Source: Bog-756 sp963778165
GTDB lineage: Bacteria; Actinomycetota; Acidimicrobiia; Acidimicrobiales; RAAP-2
DNA: 64,000 bases
Reading direction: 5' to 3'
Assembly: GCA_963778165.1 (NCBI GenBank)
Contig: CAVZTE010000001.1
Coordinates: forward strand, 186,001-250,000
The stretch's first letter is position 1. Every line of letters begins with the position of its first letter. Below the pieces are notes generated by a model. The model was not told the DNA's origin. It did no database searches and saw only the letters and a program-made list of their open reading frames with translations. A program made the position numbers and the translations under genes. This document shows, piece after piece, positions 8,405 through 16,350 of the stretch.

Positions 8405-8680
8405 TGAGCGTTGGGGCACGGTCCTCACCCCGCCCGAGGGCTCGGGCCCGAAACTCGGCCTCCAACGCAGCGCCACCCGGCCCGATGACCACCCACGGAC
8501 CCCTATCGATCTGCACGAGGCTGACGTCTCCGAACAGCAGGCCGAGACCGAGCGCCTGGTAGCCGTCGGCGCCCGACGGGTGGAGTGGGACGGCTACTCC
8601 GAGGACCCGGACTTTGTCGTGCTGGCCGATCCGGACGGCAACCGCTTCTGCATCCTCGATTGTCGTTTCCGCCCCGGGGC
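8405..8680 (+). pseudogene. C-terminal remnant of a VOC (glyoxalase-like) gene
   Basis: One plus-strand frame encodes a convincing VOC C-terminal half: WGTVLTPPEGSGPKLGLQRS, a degraded histidine strand (PIDLHEAD), ERLVAVGARRVEWDG, and DFVVLADPDGNRFCILD. The expected N-terminal half and a start codon cannot be found in any frame of the 150 bases upstream. Past the domain the frame runs into the convergent nucleotidyltransferase gene without a stop. It may be a decayed gene or an intact gene broken by sequence error. Confidence 0.55.
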
Positions 8681-8684
8681 CGTG

Positions 8685-9876
8685 TCACTCCCAGGTGCCC
8701 GCCTCCACCAGCGACAGGTACGCCGCCCGGGCCTCCTGCGCTCCCTCCGACTGGTACAGGGTGGGCACGGTGTCGTCGGGCTCGGCCCGGTGCGACCTCG
8801 GCCTCTTCAGGTAGTGCTCGGCCATGTCGGTGGCCACCACCCGTGACAGCTCCACGGCGCTGGCCAGGCTGCCGTCCGAGGTGGCCGAGACCAGTCGGCC
8901 ATCGGCGCGCTGGGCGGCGCCCCACTCACCGAGGCCGGCCCTGTGCTCCCGCATCCGCCACCACCGCCACCAGGCCTCGCCGCCGGCCAGGTCGGCCGGC
9001 ACCGACTCGGGGACCGTGGCCCCCAGCACCACCCGGGCCCGCTCCAGCTGGATGGCGGCCACCAGCGCCACCCGGTAACGACGGGCCCGCCGGACCAACT
9101 CGTCCCAGTCGACCTCCTCGGCCCCCATGGCCTGGTCCAGGTCCTTGAGCCACACCAGCTGATCGCCGCCGGAGAGGGAGCCGTGGAGGCAGAGATACAA
9201 CAGCCCGTCGACCACGTCGAGGGTGGGCGTCTCCACCCCGCCCAACCGGACGCTCCGCCGACGGGCGAACAGCTCACCCATGGGCATGGAGAAGCGGGAC
9301 CGGATCGCGCGGGGTCACCAGCAGGTGCCAGTGGAGATCGGCCAGCATCCCGTGGGACAGGATCATGGGGATCTCGGCGCGGACCAGGTCCACCATCATC
9401 GGCCAGTTGAGGTCCGTCACCTCGGCGCCGGCCCCCTCCAGGGCGTCGAGGACCACGGACAGGTCGGCGGCCGGCACCACCAGATCGAGGTCCTCGTACA
9501 GGCGGGCGCCTGGGTCGCCATAGGCCAGGTCGGCCAGAACCGGGCCCTTGACCACCATCCAGGGCCGCCCGGTTCCCCCGAGGACCTCGGCTACCGAGGC
9601 CAGCTCGACCAGGCAGCGGCCGTGGGCCAGGGTGGCCATCTGGCAGGCCGAGCGCAGGTCGGCGAAGTCGGCCCCGTCCCGGCCCAGGGCCACCAGGCTC
9701 CGGTAGACCACCCCCGGCACCCGGTGATGGAGGGCCCGATCCACCAGCACGGCGGCGGGCACCTGGTCGAGCAGCGACCGTGGATCGATGGTCCGGGCAT
9801 CACTCCGCCGGACCAACTCCACCAGGAGGCGGCCCACCTGGTCGGCGGCCCGACCTGAGGGCCCCCGTTTGGTCAC
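8685..9876 (-). CDS. Nucleotidyltransferase-family protein of the RiPP locus (one apparent frameshift)
   Basis: About 395 residues in two frames, matching the NTP_transf_5-type nucleotidyltransferases found beside lasso-peptide kinases. The first part contains WMVVKGPVLADL and RLYEDLDLVVP, the metal-binding DxD of the pol-beta fold. The second part, from GELFARRRSV, includes LDVVDGLLYLCLHGS and WLKDLDQ. The frame breaks at the CCC run 9277-9279; removing one base joins LLHAHG to ELFARRR. It begins with GTG overlapping the kinase stop (GTGA), so the two are coupled. Its likely role is to modify the precursor or an associated metabolite; the substrate is not known. Confidence 0.8.
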
Positions 9877-10838
9877 GAGACCAGATCAGCGACGCACGCC
9901 GCGGCGGCATCGAGGTCCGAGCCCACCAGGAGCTTCAGGCAGCGCAGGGACTCGACCAGCTCGGCCAACATGTCGAGATGGGCCTGGGTGGCCACCGGCT
10001 CGGTCAACAGCACGTTGGGCAGCAGGGCCATCAGGGCCTGGGACGTGGAAAGCGGCTCGACCCTGGTATCCGGGCCGGCCACCACCTGCGGCGCCAACAG
10101 CACCTCCGGGCGACAGCCGACGAGGGGCGTGATCCCGAACACCTCCTCCACCCGGAAGCTGTGCTTGTCCCGCCCCGGCCGGATGGCCGACTCGGCCAGG
10201 TAGGCCAGTTCGGGGATCATGGCCACCGTGTTGTCGGTCACGTCGACCTCATCGGGGAAGCCGGCCACCCAAATGCCGTCCCGGTCCCGGGTGAGGAAGA
10301 CCGTGTCGTCGGAGAGGAAGCCGAAGCCCGCCCGGACCAGGGTCACCGACGTCGTGGATTTGCCCGCCCCACTGGCCCCGGGCACCAGGATCCCACGGCC
10401 GTTCCAGGCCAGACCGGCGGCGTGCAACGAGTACCTCTCGAACCGCTTCAGCGTTTCGACCAGGGCGATGGTCAGCATCGGGTGGGTGGCCAGAACCGGG
10501 TCGCCCGGGGCCGAACCGATGATGGAGATCTCGATCCGGCCCTCGGCGGGGGTGCACAGCAGCCGGGCCCGGCCCTCGTAGTCCACGAACAGTTGGTCCG
10601 ACCCTTCGAAGTACTCGACCTGGGCACTGGGTGCGTCATAGATGGGTCGGCCTGTTCCGGCGGGCTCGGGGGGCCAGGTGCGTTCACCGCCCGGTCCGCG
10701 CACCTCCACCACGAGGTCGGGGGGACCCGACCCCTCGGTCCGCAAGGAGCCGAACCGCGAGTCGATGAGCGCGGCCACCGAGTCGTCGGCGCACCTGGCC
10801 TCGATGGTCAGTCCGCCGAGCAGGTAGGAGGCGCTCAC
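9873..10838 (-). CDS. HprK-like kinase of a lasso-type RiPP cluster
   Basis: The 321-residue protein has the C-terminal P-loop domain of HPr kinase/phosphorylase without the HprK N-terminal domain. LHAAGLAWNGRGILVPGASGAGKST carries the Walker A at residues 154-162, followed by FLSDDTVFL, the acid pair expected for catalysis. In paeninodin-type lasso clusters such kinases phosphorylate the precursor, at its C-terminal Ser. It starts with GTG 25 bases after the B2 stop and overlaps the next gene. Here the predicted core has one Ser and ends in Tyr, so either could be the acceptor; that is inference. Confidence 0.85.
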   Translation of the reverse strand: MSASYLLGGLTIEARCADDSVAALIDSRFGSLRTEGSGPPDLVVEVRGPGGERTWPPEPAGTGRPIYDAPSAQVEYFEGSDQLFVDYEGRARLLCTPAEGRIEISIIGSAPGDPVLATHPMLTIALVETLKRFERYSLHAAGLAWNGRGILVPGASGAGKSTTSVTLVRAGFGFLSDDTVFLTRDRDGIWVAGFPDEVDVTDNTVAMIPELAYLAESAIRPGRDKHSFRVEEVFGITPLVGCRPEVLLAPQVVAGPDTRVEPLSTSQALMALLPNVLLTEPVATQAHLDMLAELVESLRCLKLLVGSDLDAAAACVADLVS

Positions 10839-10863
10839 CGGACGGTCCGGTCCGATGCCGGTC

Positions 10864-11319
10864 TCAGTGGATCACGCCGTCCGGAGTCAGCCGAACCACC
10901 TCGGTGAATTTGGACAGTGGGTCGGCCAGTTCGAGCAGGGGCTCTCCGCCCTTGTCCAACCAGCAGTGACCGGCTGGCTGCCCCTGGTCGCTACCGACCC
11001 CGAAGCACAACGAGACGTCGTCGCCGGCTCGACGGAGGGCGTAGTAGAGCGTCACCCCACGGGTGAGGCAGCCCGGTCGGACCAGCGGCTGGCCACGTCG
11101 GATGATGGAGTCCACCCAGCGACCCATCTGGTCCTCGAGGGGACCGGACGCGTGGGAGTCGATCGGTGACGGCTTTCGACCGGGCTCGAGCCACCGGTGC
11201 AGCCGGGGAAGCCCCGCCCGCATCAGCAGGGGGGTGGCGATCGCAACCACCGCCAACCGGAACAGCAGTAGGGGTGGGGGTCGGCGGGTGAGCGCCAGCG
11301 CCTTAGGACTCGACGACAA
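10864..11319 (-). CDS. Lasso-peptide B2-type leader peptidase (transglutaminase-like)
   Basis: A 151-residue protein, usual for stand-alone B2. It has the cysteine-protease triad of the transglutaminase-like fold: C84 in RPGCLTRGVTLYYALRRAG, H118 in GHCWL, and an acidic residue after it (D122 or D133). The N-terminal hydrophobic stretch (residues 17-33) is common in B2 proteins. It cleaves the leader after the conserved Thr-x of the precursor once B1 presents it. The TTG start chosen overlaps the B1 stop by 17 bases; a later TTG is possible. Intact frame. Confidence 0.87.
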   Translation of the reverse strand: MSSSPKALALTRRPPPLLLFRLAVVAIATPLLMRAGLPRLHRWLEPGRKPSPIDSHASGPLEDQMGRWVDSIIRRGQPLVRPGCLTRGVTLYYALRRAGDDVSLCFGVGSDQGQPAGHCWLDKGGEPLLELADPLSKFTEVVRLTPDGVIH

Positions 11320-11578
11320 GACCCGCCCCGACGAGACTTTCAAGAAGCGCGCCGGTGTCATCGGATGCGGTTTCCGCCGGGACGTCGTACTCGGAACAGA
11401 TGGCCTCAACGACTTCCGCCACCGTGCGGGTGCCATCGCACAGATCCCAGACGCTACGGCCCACATCGTTGAGGGCGAAATACTCCCCGCTCTGAATGTC
11501 GAGGAGGACGGTCTGGCCCTCGACCTGCTGGACCATGACGCGGTCCCGCCGACCGAAGACGCTGCCTTGATCTAACAA
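11303..11578 (-). CDS. PqqD-like RiPP recognition element (lasso B1 type)
   Basis: A roughly 91-residue single-domain PqqD-fold protein that binds the leader peptide of a RiPP precursor and delivers it to B2. Diagnostic segments are VEGQTVLLDIQSGEYFALNDVGRSVWDL, DGTRTVAEVVEAI and the final helix DDTGALLESLVGAGLVV. The start is uncertain: TTG at 11578 gives the best length, and ATG at 11536 would cut the first strand. It follows the precursor gene by 43 bases and overlaps B2. Confidence 0.85.
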   Translation of the reverse strand: MLDQGSVFGRRDRVMVQQVEGQTVLLDIQSGEYFALNDVGRSVWDLCDGTRTVAEVVEAICSEYDVPAETASDDTGALLESLVGAGLVVES

Positions 11579-11621
11579 CGCAGCGTCAACGGTTCGACTG
11601 GACCAGGTAAGCCAAGTTCGA

Positions 11622-11720
11622 TCAGTAGGGTCCGTGACCGTTGAAGCTGAACTTGGTGAGATCACGAAGAAGTCCGAGCTTCTGGAGCTCTGGCTTCTCA
11701 TACGTGCGCTTGTTGTTCAT
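11622..11720 (-). CDS. Lasso-family RiPP precursor peptide, 32 residues
   Basis: A short ATG-initiated gene with AAAGGGG five bases before the start. The leader shows the full lasso recognition motif Y-x2-P-x-L-x3-G-x5-T: Y7, P10, L12, G16, T22. With cleavage one residue after the conserved Thr, the leader is residues 1-23 (ending LTK) and the core is only nine residues, FSFNGHGPY. The core has no Asp or Glu, so the isopeptide ring of a lasso peptide cannot form, in agreement with the absence of a cyclase gene. It lies directly upstream of B1 and B2. Too short for ordinary gene finders. Confidence 0.82.
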   Translation of the reverse strand: MNNKRTYEKPELQKLGLLRDLTKFSFNGHGPY

Positions 11721-11745
11721 TTCTGCCCCTTTCTGTGGTGCAAGG

Positions 11746-11776
11746 ATCATACCATCGGGCCTCGCGAGCTTGGCAA
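11746..11776 (-). promoter_or_regulatory. Predicted promoter of the RiPP operon
   Basis: On the minus strand, TATGAT (11751-11746) lies 25 bases before the precursor ATG, and TTGCCA (11776-11771) lies 19 bases further up. The spacing is slightly long for a vegetative promoter. The spacer between the AlkB gene stop and the precursor is visibly less GC-rich than flanking DNA. Confidence 0.4.
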
Positions 11777-11791
11777 GGAATTAAGCGAACG

Positions 11792-12526
11792 TTAAGCCTC
11801 GGCGGCGGTGCTCTCGCCCTCCAACCCTGACTGCCGCAACGTGATGTTCAATCGGCCGTCTGCCAGTCCGATGGCGGGATGGCCGGTGCCGGGCAGGACC
11901 TTGGGCACCCCGTGGTAGGCCCGGCGCGACGGGCCGCCGAACACGAACAGGTCGCCGGACTCGAGCCGCACATCGGTCCACGGGCGCCCCCGCCCTTCGG
12001 CGTTGCCGAAACGGAACACGCAGGTGTCTCCGAGGCTGAGTGACACCACCGGGGCGGGACTCGGCTCGTCCCGGTCGACGTGCATCCCCATCCGGGCTCC
12101 AGGGCGATACCGGTTGATCAGGGCCACATCGGGGACGTAGCCGGCCGATCGCCGGCGGTCCCGTCCCCGGCCTCCTCAGCCCCCGGTTCATCGACGGCGG
12201 GATCGGCGGCGGCGGCGTCGGCTACCGCCCGCCGGCCCAGCTCCTCCAACCGTCGGGGGAACGGGGCCACCATCCGGCCGTCACCGTCGTCGACGGTGCG
12301 GGAGTACCGGTAGGGATACCAGTGCCATCCGAGGCAGGTGATCTCCACCGACATGATCCCTCCCCTCGGCATGCGGGGCGCCCGGAAGCCCCCGGCCGCA
12401 GAGGCCCAGGCGCGACAGTCCGCCACCAGTCGGCGCTGGGAGTCGAGGTCCAGCCACCCCGGGAGGTGGACCGCTCCCGGGGCCACCACCAGCGGTGCCG
12501 CCGGGATCAAGCCGCGTGTCGGCCAT
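11792..12526 (-). CDS. AlkB-like 2-oxoglutarate/Fe(II) dioxygenase (apparent frameshift)
   Basis: An oxidative DNA/RNA dealkylase-like protein encoded in two frames. The N-terminal part contains LPGWLDLDSQRRLVADCRAW and PYRYSRT; the C-terminal part has the iron ligands H and D in MHVDRDE, a third His in AYHGVPKV, and RLNITLR with the 2-oxoglutarate arginine. The frames must join between about 12140 and 12250. A second slip near 12515 would allow an ATG start (MADTRL) at 12526; otherwise the start is TTG at 12510. Active-site residues are all present, so a functional gene with sequence error is likely. Confidence 0.8.
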
Positions 12527-12577
12527 CACCCGATGGTGGGCGATGGGTGCGGGCTTGGCAAGGCCATGCCCACCCGG

Positions 12578-13099
12578 TCAGGTCGGAGTCGGTGCCTCCT
12601 GCTTGGCCAGCCAACGCAGCCGAGCGGCCCGGGCGTCCCACGAGTAGACCACGGCGGTACCGGCCAGCCGGTCGTGGAGGGCATGGCGGTTCCGGTTGGT
12701 GAGGATGCCGAGGAACCCCAGCCCGAAGAGGAGAAAGCTCAACGGGAAGGCCAGGGTCCGGATCACCGCCTGGCGGGCACCCACCGGCGAGCCGTCGGTC
12801 TTGACCACCCGGATACCCAGCAGGGCCATGCCGATGGTCTTGCCGCTCAGGTACCACTGGTAGGCGAAGTAGATGAACTCCCAGACCGCCGCGGCAACGA
12901 CCGAGATCACCTGATGGTTGGTCAACGAGATCTTGGTGCCCGACACCAGTTGGATGGAGAAGGCCAACGCCGCCGCACCCAGCGTGAACAGGCCCCACGA
13001 CGCCCCGACGTCGGCGGCGAAGGCCACCAACCGGCTCACCGCCCCGGCATAGTGGCCCTGCCGTCCCTCAATGGGCTCGGCGGCGGACAGCTGTGCCAT
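12578..13099 (-). CDS. RDD-family membrane protein
   Basis: A 173-residue integral membrane protein with three hydrophobic stretches. The RDD signature lies in RLVAFAADVGASW (first segment), YQWYLSGKTIGMALLGIRVV, and the C-terminal ALHDRLAGTAVVY. RDD proteins are small transporters or channels of mostly unknown substrate. Its ATG overlaps the stop of the upstream repeat protein (TGATG), so the two are translationally coupled and probably work together at the membrane. Confidence 0.87.
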   Translation of the reverse strand: MAQLSAAEPIEGRQGHYAGAVSRLVAFAADVGASWGLFTLGAAALAFSIQLVSGTKISLTNHQVISVVAAAVWEFIYFAYQWYLSGKTIGMALLGIRVVKTDGSPVGARQAVIRTLAFPLSFLLFGLGFLGILTNRNRHALHDRLAGTAVVYSWDARAARLRWLAKQEAPTPT

Positions 13100-13653
13100 C
13101 AAGCCGCCCCGCTGGTGAGCTCGGGGCGGGGGGCCGGCCCTACCAGGGCCGGCGGCCCCAGCGGCAGGTCAGCGGCCGACCGGCGCAGGATCCGGTTGAC
13201 CCAGCGGGCGAAGAAGTCGTCGAGGCCGACCCCCTGGGCCCGGATCACATCGAGGACCTCCGAAGCCACGCCGGTGGTCGAGCGGGCGATGATGCTGCCC
13301 AGTTCGGTCTTTTCCATCAGGGCGTCGATGTCGACCCGCTCGAGGATCTTGTCGATGTCGACCCGCTCGATGATCTTCTCCACGTCGACCCGCTCCACGA
13401 TCTTTTCCACATCGACCCGGTCGATGAGCCGGTCCACGTCGACCCGGCTGACCACCGAGTCCACATCCACCCGGCTGACCAGGGCGTCGACGTCGATCCG
13501 CTCCAGGAGGGCGTCGATGTCGATGGCGTCCATGACCATGCTCACCACCCGCTCCGCCACCACCTGGGCCAACTGCTCCATGCGCCCGGAGCCGGGGACC
13601 GGGCTCATCGGCACCGCAGGAGTGACCGTGCATCCATGGCCCCAGCTTCCCAT
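13099..13653 (-). CDS. Nine-residue-repeat protein coupled to RDD
   Basis: Up to 184 residues. Residues 44-124 are nine consecutive nonapeptides of the form [IV]-D-[IV]-[DE]-x-x-hydrophobic-x-R, the last one degenerate. The regular hydrophobic and acidic spacing suggests an elongated solenoid or amphipathic rod. The C-terminal part, LDDFFARWVNRILRR, is helical and basic. Similar repeats occur beside RDD proteins in other actinobacteria; the function is not known to me. Starts at ATG 13653, 13608 or 13581 are all possible. Stop overlaps the RDD start. Confidence 0.75.
   Translation of the reverse strand: MGSWGHGCTVTPAVPMSPVPGSGRMEQLAQVVAERVVSMVMDAIDIDALLERIDVDALVSRVDVDSVVSRVDVDRLIDRVDVEKIVERVDVEKIIERVDIDKILERVDIDALMEKTELGSIIARSTTGVASEVLDVIRAQGVGLDDFFARWVNRILRRSAADLPLGPPALVGPAPRPELTSGAA
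13282..13524 (-). repeat. 27-base tandem repeat array within a coding region
   Basis: Nine imperfect copies of a 27-base unit (minus-strand sense close to GTCGACGTGGA...CGG), encoding the nonapeptide repeats of the RDD-coupled protein. Copies 5 to 7 (13309-13389 or so) are the most alike at the DNA level, which suggests recent duplication or gene conversion. Confidence 0.8.
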
Positions 13654-13722
13654 CGCACGATGGCGTGGGTGGGGACGGTGGGTGGGGCGGCCCTCCGGCC
13701 CGGGCCCGGGTGCCGCAGCTGC

Positions 13723-14184
13723 TCAGGCCGGCGAGTGGGCCTTCAGGACCTCGAGCGCCCGGTCAGCGTGGACGTTCATCCGCACCTCGCTCTGGATGAC
13801 GTCGATGACCCGGAGATCGGACCCGATGATGAAGGTGGCCCGCTTGGTGGGCGAGAGCTTGGTGAACCGGCGCCGCACGCCGAACTGGGTGGCCACCGTC
13901 CCATCGGGATCGGACAGGAGGGGGTAGTCGAAGGCGTGCTTCTCCGAGAACTGCTTCTGCTTGGCCACCTGATCGGCGCTGATCCCGACCCGCTGGGCCC
14001 CCACCGCCTCGAACTCGGCCTTCATGTCGCGGAAGTGGCAGCTCTCGTGGGTGCAGCCGTAGGTCATGGCGGCCGGATAGAAGAACAGGACCACCGGCCC
14101 CGAGGCCGCCAGCTCACTCAGTTTCCGAGGCTTGCCGTCCTCGTCGAGCAGTTCGAAGTCCGCTACCAGGTCACCCTTTTCCAT
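13723..14184 (-). CDS. Peroxiredoxin, BCP/PrxQ-like
   Basis: A 153-residue thiol peroxidase. The peroxidatic cysteine C44 lies in AAMTYGCTHESC and C49 five residues later is the resolving cysteine, the PrxQ arrangement; the usual TPG before the Cys is TYG here. FFYPAA and FIIGSDLRVIDVIQSE fit the fold. It would detoxify peroxides with thioredoxin. The ATG follows TAACCT by six bases, with no Shine-Dalgarno. A second PrxQ-type protein is encoded at 24.8 kb. Confidence 0.88.
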   Translation of the reverse strand: MEKGDLVADFELLDEDGKPRKLSELAASGPVVLFFYPAAMTYGCTHESCHFRDMKAEFEAVGAQRVGISADQVAKQKQFSEKHAFDYPLLSDPDGTVATQFGVRRRFTKLSPTKRATFIIGSDLRVIDVIQSEVRMNVHADRALEVLKAHSPA

Positions 14185-14418
14185 GCGCTGAGGTTACCGG
14201 GGTCCGTCCGGATACGCCGTCAGGCCCGGGTGCGGCCAACTCTCGGAACCGAAGCCCGACTTCGGCCCGGTGCGTTCCAAGGTCGCACCCCCACCGTAAG
14301 ATGCACGCCGAGGAGCACCGCGGACCCTGTCGGAGTCCGGACCCGGCCACCCAGGCCCGGGGTCCGGACGGGGTGAAGTCGCTCCTCTGTCGCCCACCGA
14401 TCAGTCAGGACTACCCGC

Positions 14419-15465
14419 ATGCAACACGCCATCGAGGCGGAGGCTCTGGCCAAGACCTTCGCCGGCAAACACGAGGTCCGGGCCCTGGACGGGGTGAGCT
14501 TCGCCGTCGAGGAGGGGACGGTGTTCGGGCTGCTCGGGCCCAACGGATCGGGCAAGACCACCGCGGTGCGCATCCTGACCACCATCCTCAAGCCCGATGG
14601 CGGCCGGGCCCGGGTGCTGGGCTACGACGTCACCGAAAAGGCCAACCTGGTCCGGTCCCTGATCGGACTGGCCGGCCAGTACGCCGCCGTCGACGAGAAC
14701 CTGACCGGCCGGGAGAACCTCCGCATGGTGGGCAATCTCAACCACCTGAGCCGGGCCGACGTGGGGCGCCGCACCACTGAACTGCTCGAGCAGTTCGACC
14801 TGGTCGACGCGGCAGACCGTCCGCTCAAGACGTTCTCGGGAGGCATGCGGCGCCGGCTCGACCTGGCGGCGGCACTGGTGGCCCGGCCCACCGTCCTCTT
14901 CCTGGACGAGCCCACCACCGGACTGGACCCGCAGAGCCGCAACGACCTCTGGGAGGTCATCGAGAGCCTGGTGGGCGGCGGGACCACCGTGCTCCTAACC
15001 ACCCAGTACCTCGAGGAAGCCGACCGCCTGGCCAGCACGCTGGCCGTGTTGGACCACGGTCACGTGATCGCCGAGGGCACCCCCGAGGCCCTCAAGGCCG
15101 ACCTGGGGGCCACCGTGCTCGAGGTCGGTCTGGACTCCCTCGACGATGCCGCCCGGACCGCCGAGCTGTTCCAGGCCCTCGGGCCGCACACCCCACTCCT
15201 CAACGGCACCGTGGTCGAGGTCACCGTGGACAGCGGGCCCACGTCAGCCATGGCCGGGCTGCGCTCCCTCGACCAGGAGGGCATCGTCCCGGCCGCCTTC
15301 ACGTTCCGCGAGCCCAGCCTGGACGACGTCTTTCTGGCCCTGACCGGACGGCGCACCGAAGACGAGACCGAGTCCACCGACGAACCCGGTGCTGCCGGCC
15401 GCCGACGAGGCCGGCGCCGGGCCGCCACCGAAGCCCTGCCCATCGTCACCGGGGAGCTGTCATGA
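14419..15465 (+). CDS. ABC exporter ATPase, DrrA type
   Basis: A 348-residue ATP-binding subunit with Walker A GPNGSGKTT at 40-48, signature FSGGMRRRLDL, Walker B LFLDEPTTGLD and switch His in LLTTQYLEEADRL. The long C-terminal extension with LEVGL...VPAAFTFREPSLDDVFLALTG is the DrrA/daunorubicin-resistance type, after which a basic, acidic-flanked tail follows. It energises export through the DrrB-like permease encoded next, with ATGA overlap. The 14185-14418 spacer has a small hairpin (CCGAAG/CTTCGG) but no clear promoter. Substrate unknown. Confidence 0.93.
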   Translation: MQHAIEAEALAKTFAGKHEVRALDGVSFAVEEGTVFGLLGPNGSGKTTAVRILTTILKPDGGRARVLGYDVTEKANLVRSLIGLAGQYAAVDENLTGRENLRMVGNLNHLSRADVGRRTTELLEQFDLVDAADRPLKTFSGGMRRRLDLAAALVARPTVLFLDEPTTGLDPQSRNDLWEVIESLVGGGTTVLLTTQYLEEADRLASTLAVLDHGHVIAEGTPEALKADLGATVLEVGLDSLDDAARTAELFQALGPHTPLLNGTVVEVTVDSGPTSAMAGLRSLDQEGIVPAAFTFREPSLDDVFLALTGRRTEDETESTDEPGAAGRRRGRRRAATEALPIVTGELS

Positions 15466-16286
15466 CCACCACCATCACCGCACCTACCGTGTCCGGAGCA
15501 CCGCACTCGGACCGACCGTTCACCCGGATCCGGTGGGCGGTGTCCGACACCCTCACCATCACCCGGCGCAACCTGCTGGCCCTGACCCGTATCCCCGAGG
15601 CCCTGTTCTTCTCCGCCGTGCAGCCCATCATGTTCGTGCTGCTGTTCGTGTACGTGTTCGGGAACGCCATCAAAACGCCCGGCTCCAGCTACGTGAACTA
15701 CCTGATGGCCGGGGTCTTCGTCCAGACGGTGGCCTTCGGGGCGGTGAGCACCAGCGTGGGGCTGGCCGAAGACCTGCAAAAAGGACTGATCGAGCGGTTC
15801 CGGGCCCTACCCATGGCCCGCTCGGCCGTGCTCATCGGCCGCACCACCAGCGACGGCGTCCGCAACGTCTTGGTGGTCATCATCATCACCGTGGTGGGGC
15901 TGCTGGTCGGCTTCCGGCCCACCACCGGGGTGCTGGCCTACATCGCCGCCATCCTCCTCATCCTGCTCTTCGCCTACTCCCTCTCGTGGGGGTTCGCCAT
16001 GATCGGCCTGTCGGCGGCCAACGCCGAGACGGCCCAGGTCATGTCGTTCCCCCTGCTCTTCCCGCTGACCTTCGTGTCGTCGGCCTTCGTGCCGGTGGCC
16101 TCCATGCCCACCTGGCTCCAGGGGTTCGCCACCTACCAGCCCTTCAGCGTGACCATCTCGGCGTGCCGGGCCCTAATGATCGGGGGGCCCACCGCCACCT
16201 GGGTCATCCAGTCCGTGGCCTGGACGGTCGGGTTCCTGATCGTGTTCATCCCGCTGTCCAGCTGGCGGTACCGCACCCGCACCTGA
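15462..16286 (+). CDS. ABC-2 type permease, DrrB-like
   Basis: A 274-residue membrane protein with six predicted hydrophobic segments. The ABC-2 permease region has PEALFFSAVQPIMFVLLFVYVFG near residue 50 and SFPLLFPLTFVSSAFVPVASMPTWLQ before the last helix, a signature of the family. It forms the channel for the ATPase gene it overlaps by four bases. Such pairs export lipids, antibiotics or polyketides; nothing nearby shows which. Confidence 0.92.
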   Translation: MTTTITAPTVSGAPHSDRPFTRIRWAVSDTLTITRRNLLALTRIPEALFFSAVQPIMFVLLFVYVFGNAIKTPGSSYVNYLMAGVFVQTVAFGAVSTSVGLAEDLQKGLIERFRALPMARSAVLIGRTTSDGVRNVLVVIIITVVGLLVGFRPTTGVLAYIAAILLILLFAYSLSWGFAMIGLSAANAETAQVMSFPLLFPLTFVSSAFVPVASMPTWLQGFATYQPFSVTISACRALMIGGPTATWVIQSVAWTVGFLIVFIPLSSWRYRTRT

Positions 16287-16350
16287 GCGACCTCGAGGGC
16301 CACCCCCACCCCGGCTCGCCGTCGACGCTCCAGCGGAGCAGAATGGGGCC

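Noticed and set aside
8255..12600. Lasso cyclase (asparagine-synthetase-like) gene hidden by frameshifts
   Set aside because: No ATP-pyrophosphatase motif (SGGxDS) is found in any frame in or around the RiPP locus, and the genes leave no gap large enough.
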